The notes beneath the pieces were generated by a model. It did not search any database, had not been told where the DNA came from, and saw nothing but the letters and a program-made list of their open reading frames with translations. A DNA stretch of 64,000 bases, from NCBI RefSeq assembly GCF_000017805.1, contig NC_009767.1, forward strand, positions 2,480,001-2,544,000. The letters are read 5' to 3'. The position numbers and the translations under genes were made by a program. Origin of the DNA: Roseiflexus castenholzii DSM 13941 (GTDB lineage: Bacteria; Chloroflexota; Chloroflexia; Chloroflexales; Roseiflexaceae). Below are positions 37,293 to 45,750 of this stretch, in pieces; the stretch's first letter is position 1; every line of letters starts with the position of its first letter.

Positions 37293-37472
37293 ATGCCAGA
37301 ACGAGCACCCGGGTGGGAGGGAACCATCCTGGCATTTGTGATGATCGCAACAGTCCTTATCGGAAGCGCCTATGGCGTCGCCCTGGCATATGCCATACCG
37401 GTGCCATGGACGGTTCTGCTGGTGATCGCTGCCATTGCCGCGCTCTGGCTGCGGCGCCGGAGGCGGAGGTAG
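37293..37472 (+). CDS. Small single-pass or two-pass membrane protein
   Basis: 59 residues from ATG 37293 with GAGGAG 8 bases upstream. Hydrophobic segments 11-33 and 37-52, then RRRRRR at the C-terminus, so the tail faces the cytoplasm. Divergent from the AspT-type gene. No family recognised. Confidence 0.6.
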   Translation: MPERAPGWEGTILAFVMIATVLIGSAYGVALAYAIPVPWTVLLVIAAIAALWLRRRRRR

Positions 37473-37482
37473 AAGCGTCTAT

Positions 37483-37630
37483 TACCAATGACCTGTGACC
37501 ATCCGGCATGGTCACCCCGAGCAGCGCGAGGGGTCTTACGCAACCCGCTCAGATTCCTTGCTGCGTTTACCCTGAGCGAAGCGAAGGGCTCGGAATGACA
37601 CGCATGCGGCATCTTCAATCGTCATTGGTA
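37483..37630. mobile_element. Inverted-repeat element, reverse orientation
   Basis: 148 bp with perfect ends TA-CCAATGAC and GTCATTGG-TA, clean of other duplications. It supplies the last codons (YTNDD) and stop of the response regulator. Confidence 0.9.
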
Positions 37631-38040
37631 TATGAGGAACTGGCGCCGATCTCATTGACAGCGATAGGGAGCAGATTGCGCGCAAGGTTCACGAAATCCT
37701 CGATCAGAAACGGTTTGGCAATATATTCGTTGATGCCTGCCTCGCGCGCCTGACGCTGCAACTGTGGGGTGTCGTATGCGGTAAACAGCACCGTCGGCGT
37801 TGTCGGCTTACTTTGCCGAATAGTGGTCAGTAATGACAATCCGTTCATCCCGCGCAGGTTGTAGTCGCTCATGACGAGATCGTAGGGGTGTTGCTCGAAC
37901 AGGTCGAGTCCTTCTTCGGCGGAATAGGCGGTGTCGAGCAGGTAAGGCACGCCAAGCATACGCAGCCCTATTGCAATAATGCTGGCGATCATGCTGTCGT
38001 CTTCGATCAGCAGAATACGAAGCGGTTGCCTGGCGCTCAT
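37615..38040 (-). CDS. Single-domain response regulator (CheY-like)
   Basis: 141 residues from ATG 38040 with AAAGAGGA upstream. Acidic pocket Asp14-Asp15 (LIEDD), phospho-acceptor Asp59 (DLVMSDYNLRGMNG), Thr87 (LFTAYD) and Lys109 (IAKPF). No output domain. The last five residues YTNDD are read from the inverted-repeat element, so the natural C-terminus was probably replaced. No kinase is adjacent. Confidence 0.92.
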   Translation of the reverse strand: MSARQPLRILLIEDDSMIASIIAIGLRMLGVPYLLDTAYSAEEGLDLFEQHPYDLVMSDYNLRGMNGLSLLTTIRQSKPTTPTVLFTAYDTPQLQRQAREAGINEYIAKPFLIEDFVNLARNLLPIAVNEIGASSSYTNDD

Positions 38041-38157
38041 AGCGGGTCCTCTTTCATCATTGATGGGTGGCCGCGCGATGGGTGCTTCTGCAATCATCGA
38101 CTCTGCCAGCCTTATGGTACCATGCCGATCGTTAAGTTCAAGTGACAATATTCGCAT

Positions 38158-39744
38158 ATGTCATCGTATTTTGCTCATTCCGCTATCGATCCCGTCGATC
38201 TTGAAGTGTTTCGCAACCGGTGCGCGGCAATTGCCGAAGAGATGGGCGCGGCGCTTGGGCGGAGCGCGCTTTCGGCGAATATCAAGGAGCGACGCGATTT
38301 CTCCTGTGCGGTCTTCGATGCACAGGGGCGGATGGTTGCGCAGGCGGCGCATATCCCGGTGCATCTGGGCGCTATGCCGCGTTCAGTCGAGGCGGCGCTG
38401 GCGCAGTTCACCCTTGCGCCGGGTGATGTCGTTATTCTCAATGATCCGTACCTTGGCGGCACCCATCTCCCCGACTTGACCACTGTCGCTCCAGTGTATG
38501 CCGGTGCGACGCTGATCGGCTATACGGCAACGCGTGCCCATCACGCCGATGTTGGCGGTATGACCCCCGGTTCGATGCCGATGAGTCGTGAGGTCTATCA
38601 GGAAGGATTGATCATCCCGCCAACCCTTCTCGCGCGCGGCGGCATCCCCGATGAGGCGGTGATCGCGTTGATTTGCCGTAATTCACGTACCCCCGATGAG
38701 CGGCGCGGCGATCTGGCTGCCCAGATGGCCTGCCATCGCGTCGGTGCGCAACGTCTGGCGGAACTGGCAGAACGGCATGGTCCGGCATGGGTGGCGCGCC
38801 ATATGGAGGCGCTCCTGGCGTATGGCGAACGCCATATGCGCGCAGTGATCGCCGCGATCCCAGACGGAACATATACATTTGAGGACGCGCTGGATAACGA
38901 TGGTGTTGATGCCGATCCGCTGACGATCTGTGTGCGCATCGACATCCATGGCGAATGCGCTGTCGTAGACTTTGAAGGCACATCGTCACAGTGCCGTGGT
39001 CCACTCAATGCGCCCCGCGCTGTGACCGAATCGGCGGTTCTCTACTGTTTTCGCTGTCTCGGTTCGCCAGATATGCCGTCGTCGGCTGGCGCGTTCGCGC
39101 CACTCGACATTCGTGTTCCGGCGGGAAGCATACTGGCGCCTCACTCTCCGGCTGCGGTTGCGGGTGGGAATGTCGAAACGGCGCAGCGAGTCGTTGATGT
39201 GGTGTTTGGTGCGCTGGCGCAGGCGCTCCCCGACCGAATTCCCGCGGCGTCGGCAGGTACGATGAATAACTGGACATTTGGCGGCATGGCGTCCAATGGT
39301 GTGCCCTTTGCCTACTATGAAACGCTTGGCGGCGGGATGGGCGCCCGCCCGACGCTGCCGGGTCTCAGCGGGGTGCAGGTGCATATGACCAATACGCTCA
39401 ATACGCCGGTCGAGGCGCTGGAGCGTCAGTTTCCGTTGATTGTGCGGCGCTACGGGTTACGCCGCGGCTCTGGCGGCGTGGGGCGCGTGCGCGGTGGCGA
39501 TGGTCTGGTGCGCGAGGTTGAGTTTCGAGCGCCGGTCACGGTCAGCCTGTTGACCGAACGCCGGGTGTATGCGCCCTACGGATTGTACGGCGGCGCTCCT
39601 GGATTGCGCGGGCGCAATATTCTGCTGCGCGATGGCGAAGAACGCATCCTGCCCGGCAAGATTACTATCGACTTGCGTCCCGGCGACATTCTGCGCATCG
39701 AAACGCCTGGCGGCGGCGGCTTCGGCGCTCAGGAGCAGGGATAG
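38158..39744 (+). CDS. Hydantoinase B / 5-oxoprolinase subunit (HyuB)
   Basis: 528 residues, the usual HyuB length. Signatures: RDFSCAVFDAQGRMVAQAAH near 45, HLGAMPRSVEAAL, GDVVILNDPYLGGTHLPD near 92, HHADVGGMTPGSMP and the C-terminal RGGDGLVREVEF with GGAPG and TPGGGGFG. HyuB acts with HyuA in ATP-dependent opening of hydantoins or 5-oxoproline. HyuA is not next to it in this window. The start has a weak ribosome-binding site. Confidence 0.93.
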   Translation: MSSYFAHSAIDPVDLEVFRNRCAAIAEEMGAALGRSALSANIKERRDFSCAVFDAQGRMVAQAAHIPVHLGAMPRSVEAALAQFTLAPGDVVILNDPYLGGTHLPDLTTVAPVYAGATLIGYTATRAHHADVGGMTPGSMPMSREVYQEGLIIPPTLLARGGIPDEAVIALICRNSRTPDERRGDLAAQMACHRVGAQRLAELAERHGPAWVARHMEALLAYGERHMRAVIAAIPDGTYTFEDALDNDGVDADPLTICVRIDIHGECAVVDFEGTSSQCRGPLNAPRAVTESAVLYCFRCLGSPDMPSSAGAFAPLDIRVPAGSILAPHSPAAVAGGNVETAQRVVDVVFGALAQALPDRIPAASAGTMNNWTFGGMASNGVPFAYYETLGGGMGARPTLPGLSGVQVHMTNTLNTPVEALERQFPLIVRRYGLRRGSGGVGRVRGGDGLVREVEFRAPVTVSLLTERRVYAPYGLYGGAPGLRGRNILLRDGEERILPGKITIDLRPGDILRIETPGGGGFGAQEQG

Positions 39745-39830
39745 AAACGGATACCCACGGATCGAGACAGATTCTCACGGATTGGTTCTCAGTTCTTGGT
39801 TCTCAGTTCTCAGTTCTCAGTTCTCACGGC
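39745..39830. repeat. atccgt / ggttctcagttc composite repeat
   Basis: 39745-39775 repeats cacgga words and 39784-39829 repeats ggttctcagttc. Same composite as 1836-1926, in the opposite orientation. Confidence 0.7.
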
Positions 39831-41296
39831 GACCAGACATACAGATAAAACGCCATGTCGCTGTGGGGATTGCGCCACTCGCGAATAATCTTCAGTTCAG
39901 GGAAGCGCCGTTCGATGTCGAAGGCGACGACTTCTTCGGCATCGAGTGTAACGTAAACCGTTCGTTGCGTGGTGATCTCATTGATCAACTGTCTGGCATT
40001 ATCGCTCGCAACATCGACATCGACAAAGGAAATGCGGGGATCGCCATTGAGATACACCTTGGGACCAATATGAATCAGTCGCGGTTGCAACGGACTTAAC
40101 AGCGCAATGTCGCCTTTTTGTTCGGCTTCAGTGTGCAAGAGAAGCGTGATTTCATCGAGATGATATCCCGCCGTCCATGTCTCGATGTACTGGTGACGAT
40201 CAGCCGTGGTCAACGGCGCCTGTGCCGGGTTTTGGGCATATTGAATGGCGAAGAATGATCCCCATATCGCGTTGATAAGCGCTATCGCTATGCCAGCGCC
40301 ACGCAGCGCAACAGGAAGATGGCACAGGCGGCTCAGTCCCACGCCGGCGACAACGAGCAGCAGAGGCCACGCAGGGAGGATGTAGCGAGGATAGAGCACG
40401 CTCCCAATCGTGGCAAGCGCCATACAGAAGACGCAGGCAGCTGCGACGAGGGTCAGAATCAAGCGGCGTGTCGGGCGCTGGCTCAGTCCCAATCCGATGA
40501 GTGCGAGAGTCGGCAGCGGCAGGGTGAGCGCCAGCCATTCGCCAATCTGGCGGACATTGTCTGTCAGGCGCTCGATCTGGAGTGCCAGATTGAAAACGCC
40601 GACTTTATGGTTTTCAGCTCCGCCATAGTTGAAGGGCGCGAATGAAGCGGGCGCCAGCAGGGTCATGATCAGGACTGTGCGCAGCAGCGCCCATTGTTGA
40701 TGTCGGCGCTCCGGCGTTGCCGCGCTGGTCACAATGATCAGCGCGGGGAGGGCGAAGAGGAACAGTCCTGGCAGTTTGACCAGCGTGGCGAGGGCGCCGA
40801 GCGCGCCGACCCCGGCTGCGTGCCAGCGGTTGGGTTGCGGCAGAAGAGTCAGACGAAGGCTTGCCGCCAGCAGGAAGCCTGCTATACTCCCCAGCATGGC
40901 GTCGGGAATAGCCAGGCGGTCGTGGATGATTGCTAGCGGTGAGAGAATGTACAGCAATCCGGCGAACAGACCCGCCGTGCGATCACCAATGATCCTTCCG
41001 CTGAGCCATAGCCCGACAACGGTAAGCCATCCACACAGCACCGACAGGATTCTGCCGGTGAGCAATGGATCCCAGGGTAGGCGGGCAAGTGCGGCAAGGA
41101 GCAGTTCGTGGATCAGTTTGCCGTCATGGACGGTGAACTCGAGTTGGGCAGGGAATTGCTGGGCGCGGTACAGATAGATCGCTTCGTCGTTGAAGAGGGG
41201 CAGCGTCAGCAAGCCGGGCAGCCGTGTCGTGAGGAACAGGATGCAGAGCAGAAGCAATACCGGTCGTTCATTGCGCGTGACGCGATCTGTTTCCAT
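39824..41296 (-). CDS. GT39/PMT_2-like membrane glycosyltransferase
   Basis: 490 residues from ATG 41296; a GTG at 41281 (MTRNERPVLLLL) is possible. Eleven or so hydrophobic segments. LTLPLFNDEAIYLYRAQQFP near residue 33 is the acidic loop motif of the family (Asp-Glu). ISVLCGWLTVVGLWLSGRI and AIIHDRLAIPDAMLGSI follow the PMT_2 pattern. It likely uses a polyprenyl-phosphate sugar. Its start codon overlaps that of the divergent cruF in the word CATG, so the two genes have no intergenic space. Confidence 0.82.
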   Translation of the reverse strand: METDRVTRNERPVLLLLCILFLTTRLPGLLTLPLFNDEAIYLYRAQQFPAQLEFTVHDGKLIHELLLAALARLPWDPLLTGRILSVLCGWLTVVGLWLSGRIIGDRTAGLFAGLLYILSPLAIIHDRLAIPDAMLGSIAGFLLAASLRLTLLPQPNRWHAAGVGALGALATLVKLPGLFLFALPALIIVTSAATPERRHQQWALLRTVLIMTLLAPASFAPFNYGGAENHKVGVFNLALQIERLTDNVRQIGEWLALTLPLPTLALIGLGLSQRPTRRLILTLVAAACVFCMALATIGSVLYPRYILPAWPLLLVVAGVGLSRLCHLPVALRGAGIAIALINAIWGSFFAIQYAQNPAQAPLTTADRHQYIETWTAGYHLDEITLLLHTEAEQKGDIALLSPLQPRLIHIGPKVYLNGDPRISFVDVDVASDNARQLINEITTQRTVYVTLDAEEVVAFDIERRFPELKIIREWRNPHSDMAFYLYVWSP

Positions 41297-42137
41297 GTCG
41301 CCGTCGCCTCTGTTTCAATGGCTTTCTCTAGCGTGTTTTTTCGCCTATTGTGCCGTCTTTCCCGGTTCAACCATCACTGTTGCGCTCAACGCCGTGCCGG
41401 CCTGGGGCCTCTGGATGGGCGCTGCCATGCTGATCGTTCAGGGTCTGGCGGTGATCTTCTGGGGATTGGGCATGTACGGCGCGCGCGGCGGTCTTGCGGT
41501 TGGTCTGGCAGCAGTGCTGGCATGGGCGGTTGAGCATATCGGCGAAACAACCGGATGGCCGTTTGGTCGCTATCAGTATACCGAAATGTTGCAGCCGCAG
41601 ATACTGGGGATCGTGCCGGTTCCGATCACGCTCGCCTGGTTGATGGCTGGCTTTGGATCGTGGCAACTGGCGCGCCTGGCGCTTGGCGGGCGCGGCGGGC
41701 GCATCGGGCTTGCGACGCTTACCGGCGTGTTGATTGTTGTGCTCGATCTTCAGATCGAAACGGTCGCTACATTCATCAATGCATACTGGACCTGGATCGA
41801 TACTGGTCCATACTATCAAGTGCCTCCGCAGAATTTTGTCGGCTGGTGGATCGTTGGGTTCCTTATGGCGCTGATTATGACGTTTCTCCTGCCGCCTGAT
41901 GCGGGCGTCGAGCCTGCCGACGCATCATCGACGCCGAAGCCATCGTTGTGGGCGCGCACACTGCCATTCGTCTGGCATCGCGTTCCTGCTCTGCTCTATA
42001 TGCTGAGCAGCATCTTCTTCACTGCTGCGAATCTGGCGCGTGGCTATCCGCTGGCAGGTCTGGTCGGCGTGATCTTCCTGGCAGTCGCTGGATGGATTGG
42101 CGCCACACAGCGACGACATCAGCCCAGAAACGGCTGA
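41295..42137 (+). CDS. cruF: Carotenoid 1',2'-hydratase (CruF family)
   Basis: 280 residues from ATG 41295. Seven or eight membrane segments with VEHIGETTGWPFGRYQYTE near residue 80, GIVPVPITLAWLMAGFGSW near 105 and VVLDLQIETVATFINAYWTW near 150; these are the conserved blocks of CruF/DUF422. CruF adds water to the psi end of gamma-carotene, the step before glycosylation in making carotenoid glucoside esters found in Chloroflexota. Its 3' end overlaps the convergent acyltransferase by 119 bases. Confidence 0.87.
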   Translation: MSPSPLFQWLSLACFFAYCAVFPGSTITVALNAVPAWGLWMGAAMLIVQGLAVIFWGLGMYGARGGLAVGLAAVLAWAVEHIGETTGWPFGRYQYTEMLQPQILGIVPVPITLAWLMAGFGSWQLARLALGGRGGRIGLATLTGVLIVVLDLQIETVATFINAYWTWIDTGPYYQVPPQNFVGWWIVGFLMALIMTFLLPPDAGVEPADASSTPKPSLWARTLPFVWHRVPALLYMLSSIFFTAANLARGYPLAGLVGVIFLAVAGWIGATQRRHQPRNG

Positions 42138-42876
42138 TGTCGCGCTTCCCGCGCAACAGGGTGCGGTACGCTTCCAGTCGCTCTTCATTGACCTCGTCGC
42201 GCAATGCGTCGACCGCCGCCGTCAGGCGCGCCTGCACGTCAGCCACAATCGCCGCTTCTGGCGCGCTCAGATCGCTGATGTGCGGGGGACCGACGCGAAT
42301 AAACGCTTCGGGGCGTTGCTCGCCGCGAAACTCATAGCGCAGTGCAACGGGCCAGAAGAATACATCTCCCACCTGTTTCGCAATACGCGCCACGCCAGGG
42401 TAGACCTTCAACGGTCGGCGGTCATTGGGAACAATGCGCCCCTGCGGCAGAATCCAGAGCATCCGGTCCCGCCGTTCACGCAGCAGGCGGCTGATGTACG
42501 CGATTGAGCGCTCCGCTTCGCCGGGACGACGCCGGTCTACTGAGAAAGCGCCGCACCAGGTGAAGAATCGGTAGATGCGCAACTGCTTCTCTTCCATCAT
42601 AATGTAACTCTGAAATCGCTCGTTCAGCACGATTTTATCCAGCAGGAACGCCATATACCCGTCCCACCAGCCGGGATGGTTCATATAGACGATAACGGGA
42701 CCTTCGGCAGGATGGGGCACAGGTCCTGCGATGTGCAACCAGACCCGGGCGAACATCGAGCGGCACGCGGGCAGCACCAGTGTTCGATAAATCAGTTCTT
42801 TTCCCAGCGCATTGCGATTCGCGGGGATCGCTGGAACGGCGTTGTGCAGGAGCGTTTCAGTATCGGTCGTGGTCAT
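42019..42876 (-). CDS. PlsC-type acyltransferase, possible CruD
   Basis: 285 residues. H-x4-D motif in YMNHPGWWDGYMAF (His67, Asp72), then FTWCGAFSVDRR near 112 and LWILPQGRIVPND near 140 (the family EGT/PQG block). PlsC enzymes esterify glycerol-phosphates. Next to cruF, a role as the carotenoid-glycoside acyltransferase CruD is plausible but inferred from position. The 3' 119 bases overlap cruF. Confidence 0.8.
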   Translation of the reverse strand: MTTTDTETLLHNAVPAIPANRNALGKELIYRTLVLPACRSMFARVWLHIAGPVPHPAEGPVIVYMNHPGWWDGYMAFLLDKIVLNERFQSYIMMEEKQLRIYRFFTWCGAFSVDRRRPGEAERSIAYISRLLRERRDRMLWILPQGRIVPNDRRPLKVYPGVARIAKQVGDVFFWPVALRYEFRGEQRPEAFIRVGPPHISDLSAPEAAIVADVQARLTAAVDALRDEVNEERLEAYRTLLRGKRDISRFWADVVAVWRQSIQRLPGRSRRPDLPADSHAPDSQQ

Positions 42877-43206
42877 ACAGGGCGACGCGGAGCAGGTGGT
42901 CAGTCGATTATGCTGTGTATCGTGTGATCTCTACTATACCACGATCCGGCAGGGGTATCCGTCCGATTCGCTGCGCCCTGCCTGAATCTGCGAGCCATGG
43001 GCGCCCTTGCTGTCATGCTGAGCGGAGCAGCCGAAGCCCCGCACTATGCTCCGAGCGAAGCGAAGGAGCAGCGACGGGGAAGCCTCTCGAATGTTCCTTG
43101 TGAAACCCTGCGCCTCGCTCAGGGTGATGGTCGTCCCCTGTCTGTGCTTCTCCGGTGTGCCGCAGGTCGTGTGGGCCGCCCGGTGTAGACGCCTGTTCAT
43201 CGCGTC
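42877..43206. other. Intergenic stretch with a degraded repeat
   Basis: No gene is supported. 43008-43110 reads gtcatgctgagcggagcag ... gaagcctctcgaatg, distantly like the interior of the inverted-repeat element, but no CCAATGAC ends are present. Confidence 0.5.
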
Positions 43207-45750
43207 TCATCGACGCAACCGCACCCATCCGCGCCGGATGGCGATTTCGAGGGGCCAGAGCAGCGCCGCCAGACCAAGCAGCCAGGGCCAGAAGCCGGTG
43301 TCGGGCAGCCGTTCGGCGCGGATGGCGCCGCCTCCCGGCGCGATGAGTGAGCCTCCGCCCAGTGCATTCCCGCCGGTGATTGCGCTGATGTCGTTCATCA
43401 GCCGCGCACCGGTCTGCGGATCGGCGGGGGGCAGGTATTCGTCGGAGTAGCGTTGCACGTAGCCGGCCTGCGCTGCGCGCACCTCGCTCCCTTTTTGCTG
43501 ACGCACTTCAATTGCGTAGGGTCCGTCGTCCGGCAGGATGAGCGCCTGTTCATAGCGACCTGGCGCCGTCTGACGCAGCGTAATCAGTTGCGCGGCGCCG
43601 TTGGGCAGCACAATCGTTGCCTGAGTGTCTGCCAGGTCGAGCGGTCTGCCTCCCGGCGCGACCGAATCGGCCACGATGCGCACGCTATCACCGTCGCGGA
43701 CGACGCGCACCTGGAGCGGTCCACTATCCGGTTCGGGAAGCGTGTAGCGGATCAACTGCGCCCAAAAGCGCCCATATTCGGGCCAGTTCGACCAATCGGC
43801 AGCCCATGGCGCTTCTGCGCCCGGCGTCCAGGCAGCGGCGCGTCCCAATCCATACTGCCAGACCGCCAGCACGGGATCGCCGTCGGGCGATTGCAGCACC
43901 AGGTCGGCGCCGGGTTTCAGGGTTGTGGCGACATACCCCTTCAGTCCGGGTATCTGTGCCGGGGCAAAATCGCGCAGCATCGGGTGGGGCGCCTTTTGTT
44001 CAGCGCGGAAATCTCCTTCGACCTGCGGCTCGGTGCGCACGATTTCGCTTTCGAGCAGCGTCAGGCGTGGAATATCGCCCGGTTCGGCAGCGAAGTAGTA
44101 GCGCCCGGCGCCCCAGCGCGCCAGCGTCTGGAGCAGGTCGATATCCGCGTCAGTTCCGATTGCGATGGTCGAAAGCGTGATATTCCGGCTGCGCGCCTCC
44201 TCGATCAGCGCCTGATACGCCTGTCGATCATCGGTAAAGGAGCGACCGTCGGTAAGGAGCACAGCATGACGCACCCGCCCCGGTTGGCGCGCCAACTCCG
44301 GCAGACCGGTTTGCAATGCGTTGTAAATGTCGGTGCCGCCGCCAAGCGGCAGCGTGCTGATCCGTCGCTGAATATCCGCCAGGCTTAACCCCGTTCCGAC
44401 CGGCTGAAAGTCGACCACCCAGCGTGTCGATACATCGAACGCCAGCACGCCAATACGATCCTCGGCGCGCAACGATTCGGTCGCCATGATGGCGGCTTCC
44501 TTCGCCATGGTGAATTTGGAAAGGCCGGTCTCCGGTCCCATGCTGGCGGACTGATCGATGATCAGGAGCAGTGTCGTATCGGAGCGTTCGGGACGCGGCG
44601 GCGGAACCATGGTTACGGGGAGCGTTTCCTCCAGTGGCGTGTCCTTATAAGCGCCAAGGGTGAAACTGGATCGCCCGCCGATTGCCAGCAACCCGCGCCC
44701 CTCGCTGCGCACGAACTCACGCAGCGTTGCCATCTGGTCGAGGCTCAAGACACCGGCAGGCACATCGATCAGTACAATCCCTTCATACAATCCGAGCGCC
44801 GAGATCTGTGCGGGGAGCGATGCCGCCTCCGCCACATCCGCCATTACACCAGCCTCACGCAATGCGCTGCGCAATGGCGCACTGTTGACGTCGTTCGGTC
44901 CTTCCACCAGCAGAATGCGCGGCATCGGCGCCACCAGCACCGTCGCACCGGCAACATTGTTGCGCGTCAGCGTATCCGGTTGACCGGTCAGCGTGGCCTG
45001 CATCCGCAGAATGCCCGGTCGCCCCGCGCGACCGGTGTAGGGGACACTGTTCTCACCTGGCGCCAGGCGCACCTGCTGCGCCAGCACGCGCTCATTGCCG
45101 ACGGTCAGTTCGAGTTGCGCGTTGGCAGCGACGGTGCTGGCCATGACGATTCGGGCGGTAAACTCTTCGCCTTCGCGCAATGTCGGCGGCGTTTCGATGG
45201 TTGCAATCCAGAACTCTGGTCGTGCAGGCGCCTGATAATATTCAGTATCGACCGGGATGCCGGCGCCTGCGAGCGCTCTTGCCTCAGCCAGCGCATCGCC
45301 TCTGGTCTGGAGTCCGTCTGAGAGGAGCGCCACGCGCCCGCCGCCGTCGCCGATCAATCCGCGCGCGGCGCGCAACGCTGCGGCGATATCGGTTTGATCG
45401 CCGGGGGGGGTGCTCTGTTCTGCGGCTGCTGTTGCTCCGAACGTGATAATTTGCACCGGGCTGCTGCTGTTTGCGGCAAGCGCCGCAGCGCGCGCGCGCA
45501 ACGCTGCTTTGCCTTCGTCGGTCAGGCTGTCCGATTGATCGACCAGCACCACGACGAGCGGCGCACCTGCGCTGTCGATATGCCCTTGCAGGGCAATCGG
45601 GTTGGTCAGCGCGCCGACAATGAGGATCACAATGATCACGCGCAGCACGAGCGCCGCAGCCGGCAGGCGACCACGCCGCCACAGCCAACCGCCGATGATC
45701 AGCGGCACGAGCATCAGGAGCAGGAGAAACTGCGGGTTGCGAAGGATCAT
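43207..45750 (-). CDS. Large VWA-domain membrane protein
   Basis: 847 residues from ATG 45750, which overlaps the upstream stop (ATGA). Two N-terminal helices (about 5-55), a first VWA-like domain (VVVLVDQSDSLTDEGK at 68), an extracytoplasmic linker, a GATase-like region (RILLVEGPND), then a canonical VWA with MIDAS DQSAS (LLLIIDQSASMGPETG near 400), TDIYNALQ and LLTDGRSFTDDRQ, and a C-terminal membrane anchor (WPWLLGLAALLWPLEIAI). Such proteins sit with BatA, DUF58 and usually MoxR in chaperone-like modules. No MoxR ATPase is adjacent here. Confidence 0.85.
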   Translation of the reverse strand: MILRNPQFLLLLMLVPLIIGGWLWRRGRLPAAALVLRVIIVILIVGALTNPIALQGHIDSAGAPLVVVLVDQSDSLTDEGKAALRARAAALAANSSSPVQIITFGATAAAEQSTPPGDQTDIAAALRAARGLIGDGGGRVALLSDGLQTRGDALAEARALAGAGIPVDTEYYQAPARPEFWIATIETPPTLREGEEFTARIVMASTVAANAQLELTVGNERVLAQQVRLAPGENSVPYTGRAGRPGILRMQATLTGQPDTLTRNNVAGATVLVAPMPRILLVEGPNDVNSAPLRSALREAGVMADVAEAASLPAQISALGLYEGIVLIDVPAGVLSLDQMATLREFVRSEGRGLLAIGGRSSFTLGAYKDTPLEETLPVTMVPPPRPERSDTTLLLIIDQSASMGPETGLSKFTMAKEAAIMATESLRAEDRIGVLAFDVSTRWVVDFQPVGTGLSLADIQRRISTLPLGGGTDIYNALQTGLPELARQPGRVRHAVLLTDGRSFTDDRQAYQALIEEARSRNITLSTIAIGTDADIDLLQTLARWGAGRYYFAAEPGDIPRLTLLESEIVRTEPQVEGDFRAEQKAPHPMLRDFAPAQIPGLKGYVATTLKPGADLVLQSPDGDPVLAVWQYGLGRAAAWTPGAEAPWAADWSNWPEYGRFWAQLIRYTLPEPDSGPLQVRVVRDGDSVRIVADSVAPGGRPLDLADTQATIVLPNGAAQLITLRQTAPGRYEQALILPDDGPYAIEVRQQKGSEVRAAQAGYVQRYSDEYLPPADPQTGARLMNDISAITGGNALGGGSLIAPGGGAIRAERLPDTGFWPWLLGLAALLWPLEIAIRRGWVRLRR

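Noticed and set aside
37220..37498. 92-codon alternative frame over the small membrane protein
   Set aside because: The 59-residue frame has a better ribosome-binding site and a coherent membrane profile.
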